A DNA stretch of 64,000 nucleotides from Sorex araneus (taxonomy: Eukaryota; Chordata; Mammalia; Eulipotyphla; Soricidae): positions 46,975,137-47,039,136 of the forward strand of contig NC_073304.1 in NCBI RefSeq assembly GCF_027595985.1, read 5' to 3'. The notes under the pieces are model-generated. The model worked only from the letters and a program-made list of their open reading frames with translations. It had not been told where the DNA came from and ran no database searches. Below, in pieces: positions 23,846 to 34,019 of this stretch. How positions within the stretch are numbered: the first letter of the stretch is position 1; every line of letters starts with the position of its first letter. Both the position numbers and the translations under genes were made by a program.

Positions 23846-24420
23846 AAAATGAATCATCTCTGCCATGTTGGGCCAGAGAGACAGTACAGGGGTCAGGAGT
23901 TAAAGTGCCTGCCTTGCATCCCAATGACCCCAGGTCATATCCCCAACACCACAAATAGTTCCCAAATACTGTCAGGGGTCACTCCTGAGCAATGAGGTCA
24001 GGAATAGCTCCTGAGCACCACCTGGTGCAATCCTCCTCCTGCCAAAAAAAAAGTTGCTATTGGCTATATCCATAGACATTGAGGTCATTATGGCAGGAGA
24101 AACTGAAAAAAGTAAAAATAGAAAGACAAATACTGTCTATATCCATTACATGCAGAACATAAAAATTCTCACCCCCAAAAGTTAAAAAAAAAACCACCAT
24201 GAACTCTCAAACTCAGAGTTATGACAATACAGTGATTGGCTTTCAGAGGTGGGTGGTAAGCAATGTGGGTCAAAAGTTACAAACTTCCAGTTAGAAGATA
24301 AACAAGTCCTGGACACACATAGTCCTGGACTCAGCAACAATGGTTAATGATACTGTGTTTACTATCTATTTGAAAGTATCTTAGAAAGTAGATATTCAAA
24401 GTTCTCTTTATACAAGTGGA
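23090..24420 (+). repeat. Old L1 3' half, interrupted by later insertions
   Basis: Pieces in correct L1 order: 23100-23200 (aaagaagagatataaatggcc), 23605-23745 (gttggtgagaatgtaaagtg), 24085-24180 (gaaagacaaatactgtc) and 24220-24410 (gggtcaaaagttacaaacttcc, an L1M-type 3' UTR). Between them lie an unassigned 0.4 kb block, a (CA)n run at 23806-23840 and a SINE at 23865-24050. Confidence 0.65.
23865..24050 (+). repeat. Diverged SINE within the old L1
   Basis: gggccagagagacagtac head, ccaggtcatatcccc box B remnant, cacctggtgcaatcc tail. Confidence 0.65.
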
Positions 24421-24559
24421 AAACAAGTGCATTAGTGTGGAATTAGATGTTAAACAAAATTTCTTGGAATCGAATGCAATGTGTACCAATATCAACATAC
24501 ATATATAAAACTATTATACAGACCCATGGAGGATTGCAATGATAGACTCTGATCCCCCA

Positions 24560-25506
24560 CTCCATCCTTTCAGTGGAAGACTGTTCCTGGGATACGTCCT
24601 GGCCAGTTGGTCCCAGTGATGAGAGATCACGATTACCTGAGGGTGTTTTTATGAAGTTCTATGCTCAGGACAATGCAACCACCCTCTATTCTTGAGATCA
24701 ACACCAACACCAAACTGTGTTGCCCACAGCTGCTCACTTCTGCTCAGTTTGCCTTTGATTTTTGACCATATAAATATCCTCCCAACATCAGGAAGGCACA
24801 CATTCTCTTGAGTGCTAGCACATACCTCTGTAAGTAAATAATAAGCCCAAGTTTCTAACTGCTGAGTCTCCCAGTTCACTCTCCAGGATCAGCAGTCATG
24901 AGGCACTCAGTGAACTGGGCCTGCTGCACAGTAATACCTAAATAAGGAGCTTCCCTGCACCAAGGGACCCAATGCCGGCAGCCACAAGCCTCCGGAACTC
25001 AATCTCCACCATGCTCCCAGCCACTCTCCAGGTTCAGGTTGAGCCTCATCCATGAGTGAATCTATCCCTGGACATCTCATACATCTCACCACTCATACTC
25101 CAAGAGTAACACACCACATTTGATGGGTTTAAAGTAGAAGGCAACCAATCTTAGAGGGAAATATATATTTACAGATATATATATGTGTGTGTATATATAT
25201 GTATATATATATATATATATATATAAGCACACAAGGCTCAACTCTTAACAACATATTAGTAATTGCTTATAGAAGGGCTTAATGGTCCTTGGGTGAAATA
25301 CAACAATCTTCACATTCCTCTAAGGAAAGTTTTTTTTGGCGCATTTTTAGCAGTTTATTTATAACAAACAATACAAAATGAGTTATTTCAATTCTGTTTT
25401 GGGGCATGGGTTGGGGTTCTGGATGGAAACATCCAAATATGGTGCTGGGAAGGAATAATGGTGGTGGGATTTGTGTTTGAATATTATATGTAATCAAATA
25501 TTGTGA
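24560..25506 (+). repeat. Unnamed dispersed repeat, copy A
   Basis: Shares ordered blocks with 50405-51170: ccggcagccacaagcctcc, gagcctcatcca, aacaacatattagtaat, cctctaaggaaag, aacaaacaatacaaaatga and ggtggtgggatttgtgtt. A (TA/TG)n tract sits at 25165-25225. Family not recognised; no coding capacity. Confidence 0.55.
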
Positions 25507-26067
25507 TAATAATAATAATTATTATTATTATAAGAGAGTCTCTTGCCCGCGTGCCTGGCTGTCTTCCCCGGGGCCCCTCGGAGGGGATGGACTCCAGCTT
25601 CCCTCCCCACCCCGAGCAGAGCTCCCGGCGGCCAAAGACCTCCGGAACCTAGCCACAGCCATGCTCAAGGCCCCTCTCCACACATTTGGACAAGCCTCAT
25701 GCATGAAGGTACCGGCAAAGGACCCCAGGTGTTTGTAATCCGATCAACGGCCAACATCCAGAGACTTAAAAGCAAGCTCCCAGAAGAGATATCTTGTAAC
25801 CTACTTCTCCCTCTGGGAAAAACTAGCAAGCTACTGAGAGTTTCCTGCCCACATGGGAGAGCCTCGCAAGCTTCCCATGTTGTATTCATATGCCAAAGCC
25901 AATAACAAGCTGGATCTCATTCCCCTGACCCTGAAAGAGCCTCTAATGCGGCATTGTTGGGAAGGCCGAGTAGAGAGAGGCTTCTAAAATCTCAGGGATA
26001 GGACGAATGGAGAGGTTACTGAGACCGCTTGAGAAATTCAATGATCAATGGGATTTCGTGATTCGTG
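25507..26067 (+). mobile_element. About 560-base retroposon with a type II SINE-like 3' half
   Basis: Bounded by an exact 15-base duplication AATCAAATATTGTGA (25492-25506 and 26068-26082), inside copy A of the unnamed repeat. Its 3' half follows the type II SINE body in order: tccctctggga, agcaagctactgagag, gagagcctcgcaagctt, gtattcatatgccaaagcc, gaggttactgag, gatcaatggga. The 5' half has no SINE head but includes a cggcggccaaagacctccgg module that also occurs in copies A and B of the unnamed repeat. Confidence 0.65.
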
Positions 26068-26224
26068 AATCAAATATTGTGAACTACTATATAAAATTAT
26101 AATTAAACATTTAAAAATGAGGGGCTAAAGAGTACCATTAATAAATGTAGGAGTACTGCTATTTATTCAGCCATTGATTAAGTTGTTTGAATTTAGCATG
26201 AACTCCACATCTCCACATTACTTT

Positions 26225-27150
26225 TTTTTTTAGTTGAATCACTGTGAGATAGTTACAAAGCTTTCATATTTGAGATTCATCCATACAATGATCGAATACC
26301 CATCCCTCCACCAGTGCACACTTTACACCACCATGTCCCCAGAATATCCCCCCCACCCACCCCAGTCCTCATGCTGTTTCCATGGCAGGCAATTTCCCAA
26401 ATACTCTCTCTCTACTTTTAGGCATTATGTTTTGCTCAAATTTTCCCACCATCATTCAAGCCGGCCTGCCAGGGGCAGATGCTAGATCATTTATTGTCCA
26501 TTGATCATTTTTAATATCTTGGGTGCCACGTGCTTCTGTCACGGAATCCTAGATTATAAATGATTGGGTTCCAGAGCCATTTCTGTAAGGCACCAATCCA
26601 TTTTGGGATTCAATTGGGTGTCTCTGGACCAGGGCTGTTGGTGTGCTAAGATGGTGCCCGGAGGCACACTGCGGGGGTGACAGCCAGACGGAGGAGTGGG
26701 TGGGGAGTCAGGGAGGGACAGCCAGGCGTCTCTGCCACCAAGCGGCATGGAGATTTAATCCTGGAACCCGCATACTTGGGCCTTGCTTTTGGAAAATCTT
26801 GGTCACCAGGATTCCATCTGGAGTAGGCGGGGAGACTGCACCTGCTCCATCTGCGGTGCCCGGTGAAATTGGCTCAGTATGGGGCTCGGAGAGATCTCTG
26901 GCTCTGTGGTGTCTTCTGGGACTCACTACTGTGTCTCTGGCTTTTGATATCTTTTGAGATTTATTTATGGGTCTCTGAAGCAAGGCCAGTAATAGAGTTC
27001 ATAGGACAGCGCTGGAGTTGGTTCTTGGGGGTAACTGTCAGTACTTCCATGTGTATTGGGACGTGGAGGGGAGGTAGCCCACCCCAACTCTATGAAAGCC
27101 TGGAGATTTCAGCTACAAAACCCACATACCCGAATTTTCAGCAGATTGTA
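26225..27150 (-). repeat. L1 3' end, inverted, with possible long 3' UTR
   Basis: 26225-26345 is the complement of the L1 terminus (gttgaatcactgtgag, cccatccctccaccagtg). The G-rich sequence to about 27150 has no gene and may be the rest of that UTR; two gcctggagattt-like blocks near 26748 and 27098 suggest an internal repeat. Confidence 0.4.
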
Positions 27151-27159
27151 TCTTGGTGA

Positions 27160-27310
27160 ACTCTGGAGAGATAGTACACGGGTTAAGACATTTGCTTTGC
27201 ACACATACCACCTGTGGGTTCAACTCCCAGTATCCCATATGGTTTTCCCAAGCACCGCCAGGAGTGAACCCTGAGCACAGTCAGGTGCGGCTCAAAATAA
27301 AACAAAAGAA
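27160..27310 (+). repeat. SINE, moderately diverged
   Basis: ctggagagatagtacacgg head, gggttcaactccc box B, agcaccgccaggagtg body, caggtgcggctcaaaa tail. Confidence 0.8.
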
Positions 27311-27517
27311 AAAACCAAAAACAAAGAATAAGATAATTAGGAATTTCAGTGAGTTGAACTTTATGTTAAGAGAGGCTCTACCAGCTGGCTATAAACTATA
27401 TAACATCTCGGAAGATGCTTCTTAATTTCTAAAATGGGGACAATGTGCTACTACTGTCAAGTTTAAATACGTTGCAAATGAGAACTCAAGACAAAACCTG
27501 CTTTCTTCCTCTTAACC

Positions 27518-27705
27518 CAGGGTCTCTCAACCTCAGCTGTATCGACATTTTAGTTAAGTTCAGGTAATTCCACGTGGGATGCTGCTGCGTACCGTATACC
27601 TAGTTTCTATCCATCTCTGCCAGCCAGAGAAACTGCTAGTAACACGTGTCCGCAGACAATGCTCCAGGGTATGCCAAGTCCTGCAATTGAGAACTAGTAT
27701 CCTAA
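27518..27705 (+). repeat. MER5A-like hAT fossil
   Basis: Begins ggtctctcaacctcagc, continues atcgacattttag, and ends gcaattgagaactag, matching the inverted-end structure of MER5-type elements. Confidence 0.65.
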
Positions 27706-27939
27706 CAACAACAACAACAACAAAAGATTTGTAGGGAATAAAATGAAACAAGAGTTTCGAGTTAGAATGAATTGTTCCCAGCTCGCGGGGGCAGGATTTG
27801 CGACACATTGGGAATGAGCTTGCAGGAGTAGCAGCCCACGGCCAAAGGAAGTGACCACCAAGGAAAGGGGAACATGACGTGGATGTGCTCTGCGTGGGGA
27901 GTCTTAAGAATTCAAGGGCCCCACGGTAAGCCGCCACTA

Positions 27940-28860
27940 AGGAGCGCTTAGCGGCTGGCTCCAGATCGGACTTACTTGCACCCGCAGAGCGAGGTCCCGC
28001 GTCCCCGGGGCTGCGCCTCTGTGGGGTGGAGCCCGGGAGGGCCGGGCCGCAGCCGAGACGCTGACGCGGGGCCGGCCCCGGCCCTCGGCCCGCTCCGCCC
28101 CCGCCGCGCCTGCGCCCCCGCCCCGCCCGCGCGCGCGCCGCCCTGCGTCAGCGGGCAGGGGCGGGCTGGAGGCGTTGGCGGTGCCACGTCCTGGACCCCG
28201 CTCGCGTAGTGGCTGCCGAGGTGGCGACTGTGGCTCGGGAGGAGGTGGGGCTGTAGCTGCAAGCCGGATCCGGATCCGGGGCTGAGGACGGGGGTGCGGG
28301 AGTTCGGAAGGGCCTTGGAGAGGAGCGCCGTCTGCCGGGCTTTCCGGGCGAGGTGGGTGTTTCGGGAGCTGGAGCGGGGGGCACCCCCGGGGTGGGCCCT
28401 GCTGCCTTGGGGTTTCGGGAACAGGTGTGTGCGCGCGCCGCTCCCGGGTCCGAGGAGCTAGGCCCACCGGGAGGGAAGGACCTGGGCATTGCCCCCCACT
28501 CCCTCGCCCGCTGCGTGCACATGGTGGAGAGCGGGCGCGCGCCCGGGCAGAGGTGAGGCATGGTGCTCGGTGGCCAGTCCGGCCGGGCTGGTGGCCCCGG
28601 GCAGGCTGTGGCAGCGGAAGGAATTCTTCGCTAGCCCGACTTCGGGTGGAAAACGGAGACAGTTCCTCGCCGGCGTTTCCTCCCTTGCGTTTGAATGGCC
28701 ACCGACGCGCCTTTCTTTCACCCCTACCGCCCCCCGTTTCTTTTGGAGGCGCAGCCCACGCCGCCCCGGTGCCGCCGGAGGACACGCACCCGGATACAGC
28801 ACTTCCTGCACTCCCTACATCCTGGGGCTTTGTCCCGGGAAGAGGGAACCCCCCTTTCGC
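27940..28860 (+). promoter_or_regulatory. GNPNAT1: CpG island, inferred GNPNAT1 promoter
   Basis: The only strongly GC-rich, CpG-dense block in the window. It has several GC boxes (CCGCCC, for example at 28095-28100 and within 28115-28130), a TGCGTCA motif near 28143 and a run of CGCGCG near 28130. It lies about 5 kb upstream of the spliced exon bearing the GNPNAT1 ATG, the expected place for a housekeeping promoter and noncoding exon 1. The island also yields long Arg/Pro/Ala-rich open frames on both strands, which I treat as compositional. Confidence 0.8.
28353..28558 (+). promoter_or_regulatory. GNPNAT1: Two candidate splice donors for GNPNAT1 exon 1
   Basis: AG|gtgggt at 28353 and AG|gtgagg at 28553 both fit a donor consensus inside the CpG island. 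Either could end the untranslated first exon joined to 33635. The sequence cannot choose between them; a transcript read would. Confidence 0.3.
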
Positions 28861-29299
28861 TCTTCCGAGGACTTCTGACCCTTAGAAACGCCTGGTGCTG
28901 TGTGGGTGATGTTTATGTAAACCGGAGACAGCGTCTCGTGAGGAATTAGATGGGCACTTAGTTTTGTTAGGTTGTCCACGGGGAAATGAATCGTAGAACG
29001 GATGTGGCGGGGTGGCTTGATGAAATGGGGTCAGTTTCTGCAGGCCCCGATGAATCTCTTTGATTAGGGGAAGCAACTACCTGCCTGGTCTATTGAGGTC
29101 TATCTCCGTGGGTAGCATTGTTGGGCCCGGGGGGCGGGGGGGAAGTAGGATCCCAGTCCCAAGTGCACTGTTTGCTCTGCTACCTTGGAGTCAAGTTCCC
29201 AAAGCTCCACAGTCTCCCACTTCTTACACGGTGAAATGGAGGTAATACCTAGATCTTCAGGCTCAAAGTATCAGAAATTTCTTTTAAAAACAGACTTAC

Positions 29300-29440
29300 G
29301 GGACTGGAGCGGTAGTACACTGTGTAGGGTGCTTACCTTGCACTCGGCCCACCCAGGTTTGATGGCCGGCACCACATATTGATCCCCAAGCTCACCGGGA
29401 GTAATCCCTGAGCGCAGAGGCAACGTCAGCAGTCAGCAAG
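29300..29440 (+). repeat. SINE, diverged
   Basis: gggactggagcggtagtac head and ccaggtttgatggcc box B remnant, then body. Confidence 0.7.
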
Positions 29441-31459
29441 TGAAATGTTTGTTCATCAACCTTGGATTACCGACAGTGGTTGTAATGTGTATGTAGAAGA
29501 GCCCTAGAGGCTATTAAATACCCTCAAGTCACCCCTTCTACCATTCACCAGTACCCGGATCAAGTGATGCAACCGTTCCCTTGATTTATAAGGCAGTTTA
29601 GATCTGACGGTAGAATATACTTTAAATCTTTTTTATAATCATCCTTTAAAATTTTATTCCCAGTGTCTGTTACCTGTTGATCTTGATTGCTCCTAGCGGT
29701 AGCAACTCCCCATTTGTATCTTAGTCTGCATATTGCAACTAGAAAACAAATTAATGAACTTGTGTCCAAAACAATACTTTAATAAAAACTGATGTGATAC
29801 TAGTAAAAATTAATGTTTGTATATAGTTTTGAGGATAACACTGGTGAAGTTCAGGAATCATTTTCTTCCCTGGCTTTTCTGAAATAAGACTTGGGAAAAA
29901 TATTTCACTGCATTTTCATTATTCATTCACTAGACGTCTGTTCATCTTGTAAATGTATACTACTTCAGCAGATAAAACAGAAAAGCTTCTTTGTAAATTT
30001 TTTTTAAATTAAGGTTTTCGAAAAAATCAGTCTGAAATCTTAAAAACTCCAAGGATAATGGAAGCATGTCGCTTTAAACAACGGTGTGCTTCTATTTACT
30101 ATAATTTCCGACTTTTGAAGTACCTGGGGACACTGCAAATTTAACATGCTGAAATTTTAGTTCTTTTGTAAAACAAATACATTTATTTATTTCAATCTTT
30201 GCAAAAACCTTCTGAGATTTTGTATCAAATCACTTCTACCATAACTTGCCAGCATATTGATTGCTCATTAGAATTTATTTTTTGGAGTGCTAAAGTTAGA
30301 AGAAAACCTTTTGGGGTGGGATGGAATCAAGGTTAGCTGCAGTGACCACATGCAAGATTAGTGCCTTACCTCCTGTATTACTACCTTACGTACAGCTCTG
30401 TTTTGTAAGAACAGATTAATAGTAATTTGATTGGCCAGCTAATTTTTCTTTTCTTGGTGGAGAGGGCACGTGTGAAGAGGGGTCCCAGAGATCAGACCAA
30501 AGGCCTCACACATGCAAAGCATGTAATGCTTAGGAGGCCAGAGGCCCCACTAGGAGATTCTCAGCCAGGATGCAGTGCTGCCGGGGCTTCACCTAACTTT
30601 GACTTCTGTAGTTTTTCTTCGGGCCTTCATTTTGGGTTCATCTACTCAACATGCTGTATTCAGTGTTCAATGTTTTGTTCAGCTAGTATATAGTGATGCG
30701 AAAAATTGTGTTTGTCTAAGTCTTGTGCCTCTTCATTATTGCATTTTTGGTATTCAGAGTATAGAGTCTAGAATCATTCATGAATGATTGCATATGGGGC
30801 CGAGGACGTGGCTTCTTAAAAAGCCAGAGCACATACTGTGTATCGGGAGCCAACACCATGTAGTCCCTGAATCATGGCCAGGAGTAATTCCTGAGTACTT
30901 CTGGGTGTGGCCTCCAAACCAAAAAAGAATGACTGCATATTATGTAATGACCCATGTTCTTGCAGTTTTAGAGAGACTATACTGTCAGCCCACGAACCTG
31001 GTCCTGTTGCTTGGCTCTCTTATTTTATGGATTCTATTGCCCTGAGCCAAGTACTATTCTGTGAAATGGGGCTAATAGCCATAATAATCATCTTTCACTG
31101 TAGTTTTTAAAATTAATGAAAGACAAATGTTAGGCAGTATCATTTAAGGCCATTCATATAATAGGACAATCTGGTTAAAGAAAAGCACAGGAGAATGTTA
31201 TTTACTGCTTAATATTCATTAAAGGTGTCATAATCTTAGTTCTGAATCACTTTATGTTACTTAGAGCCAAGGTGCTTTATGAAGTCTTACACTCATCTTC
31301 TTCATAAAACTTGACTGTCTCAGGAAAGTAATCATCATGCACTCAAAAAAATTATAAAATACTTTGCAGTTTCTAGGCTAAGTTTAATGCAGACTCCAGC
31401 AGTTATTTTGTCTTAATCCTCACCTGAATTTCTTTCTGAGCTTTCTTTAAACTTCATGG

Positions 31460-31800
31460 TTACAGGGCCAGAGTGATAGAACAGTGGACAGGACACTTGC
31501 CTTGCATGCAGTCAACCCAGATTCAATCAGCAGCACCCCAGATATGACCCCCAAAGCCCACCAGTAGTGATACCTAATCAAAGAGCCAGGAGTAAACTGA
31601 TATGGCCCCCAAACAAAACACATTTAATGGAAAGGGAACGGAGGAGGGGGGGATGATGGGAGGGAAACTGGGGACACTGGTGCTGGAAAACGTACTGTAC
31701 AATAGTGGAGGGATGGATGTTGGAACACTGTATGACTGAAACCTAATCATGAACAGCTTTGTAAGGGTCTATCTCAGTGATTCAATTAAAAAAACTCTTT
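31460..31800 (+). repeat. SINE followed by an L1 3' end
   Basis: 31460-31620 is a diverged SINE (gggccagagtgatagaac). 31625-31800 carries the L1 terminal phrases ggagggatggatgttgg, gaacagctttgtaaggg and cagtgattcaatt. Confidence 0.7.
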
Positions 31801-31904
31801 AAGCCCCCCTCCAAAAAAAAAAAAAACTGTACAGTAACTAGGACAAATATCCAGATTAAGTAGTGCATTACTTTGAACTTAAAATTGTATTTTTTGTTTG
31901 TATG

Positions 31905-32135
31905 CTTTTTTGTTGTTTTGGGGGACGCACCCTACTGATCCATATGCAGCACTAGGGATTGAACCAGGGTTCAAGGCATGTTGGATATCTCCAGGCTTTT
32001 CGTTTGTTTGGACCATAACTGACAGTGCTTTGCTTGGGGGACCATATGAGATGCCAGGGGTCAAACCTGGGTGAACTCAGGTCAACCGTATGCAAAGCAA
32101 GTGCCCTACCTACTATCCTATCGCTCTGGCCCCTA
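31905..32135 (-). repeat. SINE pair, minus strand
   Basis: Two partial bodies in the same orientation, the second ending with a good head complement (ctatcgctctggcccc). Confidence 0.65.
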
Positions 32136-32584
32136 TCCAGACTCTTTAATGTAAACATTTTACTTTACCAGTAAAGATTGAATCTGTTTATCTACCTCCC
32201 TGAAAAAATAATATTCAGAAGAGAATACACTCAAAAGCCTCAGGGGCCCAATTACCAGGGCAAATGATAAAACATATGCACTAAAATTAACCTGTTTTAA
32301 AAAAATCTGTTTTGAGTGGATTATGTGACTTAATCATCAGTTATTTCCTTGACTGTTTTTAAAAAACAAGGATAGTGTTTATAACTCCTTTATGAAAAAA
32401 GAAATTCTCAAGTATCTCATCTAATGCTGATTTTTAAATGGTTCTCAGTCCAAAATGCTATTTTTTCAAATTTAATATAAAATAACCTATTCTCTGTGTA
32501 GCCCCTGGACCTCACACAGTGCCTGACTCACGTATTGAAATGGAAGAAAATTAAGTCTTCATAAACAAGAATTTTAAATTGTTA

Positions 32585-33105
32585 AAGTACATTTTGTTAA
32601 GTGCTTGCAGTGTGTCGAGTACTGTTGGTTACTTACATGCAGCAAATCACTTCATCCCTTAAGTACTTTCATCTCCATTTTACTAATTAGGAAGCTGATT
32701 CAGAGAGTTTTAGCTACTTTACAAGAAAGTTGACATTTTTGTTTTGGTTTTGGATCTCACCTGTGATGCTCAGGGGGTTACTCCCGGTTCTGTGCTCAGA
32801 AGCTCCTGATGATGTTCGAGGGACCATAATAGGATGTTGGGGGTTGAACCACGGTCGCTGGGAGCAAAGCAAGCGTCCTAACCATTGTATTATCCCTCCG
32901 ATCTCACGAGGTTGATATTTGAATACCAGGCAGATCTGACTTCAGAGCTCATATTTGCCATGCCTGATTTATATCCTGGCTATATTAATTTTGTGATCTT
33001 GGGTTAGGCCTGTAGTTCCCATCTGTTAAACAAGATAATCATTCCTAAACATCACACTAATGTGTCATAACATTTAAAACAAATGGCAGACACATAGGTG
33101 CTGAA
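32585..33105. repeat. MIR pieces around an old SINE
   Basis: 32585-32710 reads as MIR on the minus strand (ctccattttactaattaggaagctga split). 32735-32905 is an old minus-strand SINE. 32935-33105 reads as MIR on the plus strand (ttgtgatcttgggttagg). Confidence 0.55.
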
Positions 33106-33184
33106 AAGCCTCTAGTATACTGTAAATAGTGTGGTAAACTTCAGAAGTTTAATCAAGTTTTAAGGAAAAGTTACGAAAAGTTGC

Positions 33185-33330
33185 CATGGGACAGAGAAGG
33201 GGGCTCACTGGGCTGCAGTTCATGCCTTGTATGTGGATGCCCCAAGTTGGGTCTGCATCACTGCAAACCCTGAAGTACCAGCAGGTGTAGTCCTGGTGGC
33301 CCCCAAGCACCACTGCCAGGAAGAACTTCC
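33185..33330 (+). repeat. Old SINE in GNPNAT1 intron 1
   Basis: gggacagagaagggggctcactggg head; decayed body with agcaccactgccagg. The last part is followed by an inverted short copy (cttcctggcagtg). Confidence 0.45.
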
Positions 33331-33634
33331 TGGCAGTGAATAGCTGCTTCTAAATACATTGTAATTTATGAAGTAAGGGACATCTTGGTACTGGGAAAAT
33401 TGAAACACACCCACCCCAACTCCCAATTAATAAAATAATTGAAGTTTAAAGCTTCTGAATCATGTTTTCAATATGTTATTCATAAAGTTTATATGTCTAG
33501 TAGTATTTGCTGAAATATTCAGGATAAACTAAAGTACCCTGCATGTCTGTTTAAAACCTTTCTAATTGCATATTTATATTGAGATACTTTATCTAAATAT
33601 TTTCCTTCTGTTCACTGTTCTTAATATTTTTTAG

Positions 33635-33801
33635 ACTTTATTGCAAGATGAAACCTGATGAAACTCCTATGTTTGATCCAAGTCTACTCAAAGAAGTGGA
33701 TTGGAGCCAGAATACAGCTACGTTTTCCCCAGCCATTTCCCCAACACATCCTGGAGAAGGTTTGGTTTTGCGGCCTCTTTGTACTGCTGACTTAAATAGA
33801 G
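33635..33801 (+). CDS. GNPNAT1: GNPNAT1 exon 2 (start codon exon)
   Basis: Acceptor AG at 33633-33634 after a T-rich tract, then 13 bases of 5' UTR, then ATG at 33648. It encodes residues 1-51 plus one base of Gly52. The donor is GAG|gtatga at 33802. Because a spliced acceptor lies just upstream of the ATG, at least one noncoding exon must exist upstream. Confidence 0.95.
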
Positions 33802-33979
33802 GTATGAATTTACTGTTTACAAATCTTGGTTAAAATTATAATTATTAGAATATGGAAATAATTCTTGTAGAATTAAAAAAAAACCTTTTTTTTCTCCACC
33901 AAACATTGATTCCATTAATTTAACATACTTTGATATTTGGATTACATATTAAAGTGAGACCATCAGTTTTAGCGATATA

Positions 33980-34019
<40 letters not shown>

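Larger units (their letters stand above)
28860..33634 (+). other. GNPNAT1: GNPNAT1 first intron (inferred)
   Basis: No coding exon is seen. It contains decayed SINEs (about 29300-29440, 30795-30920, 31460-31620, 31905-32135, 32735-32905, 33185-33330), an L1 3' end at 31625-31800 and MIR pieces at 32585-33105. The block 29440-30290 looks free of repeats I can recognise. Confidence 0.6.

Noticed and set aside
25543-25905. 120-codon frame
   Set aside because: Lies wholly within the 560-base retroposon insert; proline-rich by composition.
1-27900. 3' exons or UTR of the upstream gene FERMT2
   Set aside because: Expected further upstream from the human gene order; no kindlin-like coding exon seen here on either strand.
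27937-28785. 282-codon minus-strand frame in the CpG island
   Set aside because: Arg/Pro/Ala/Gly-rich composition explained by GC content; no domain, and overlapping long frames exist on the other strand too.
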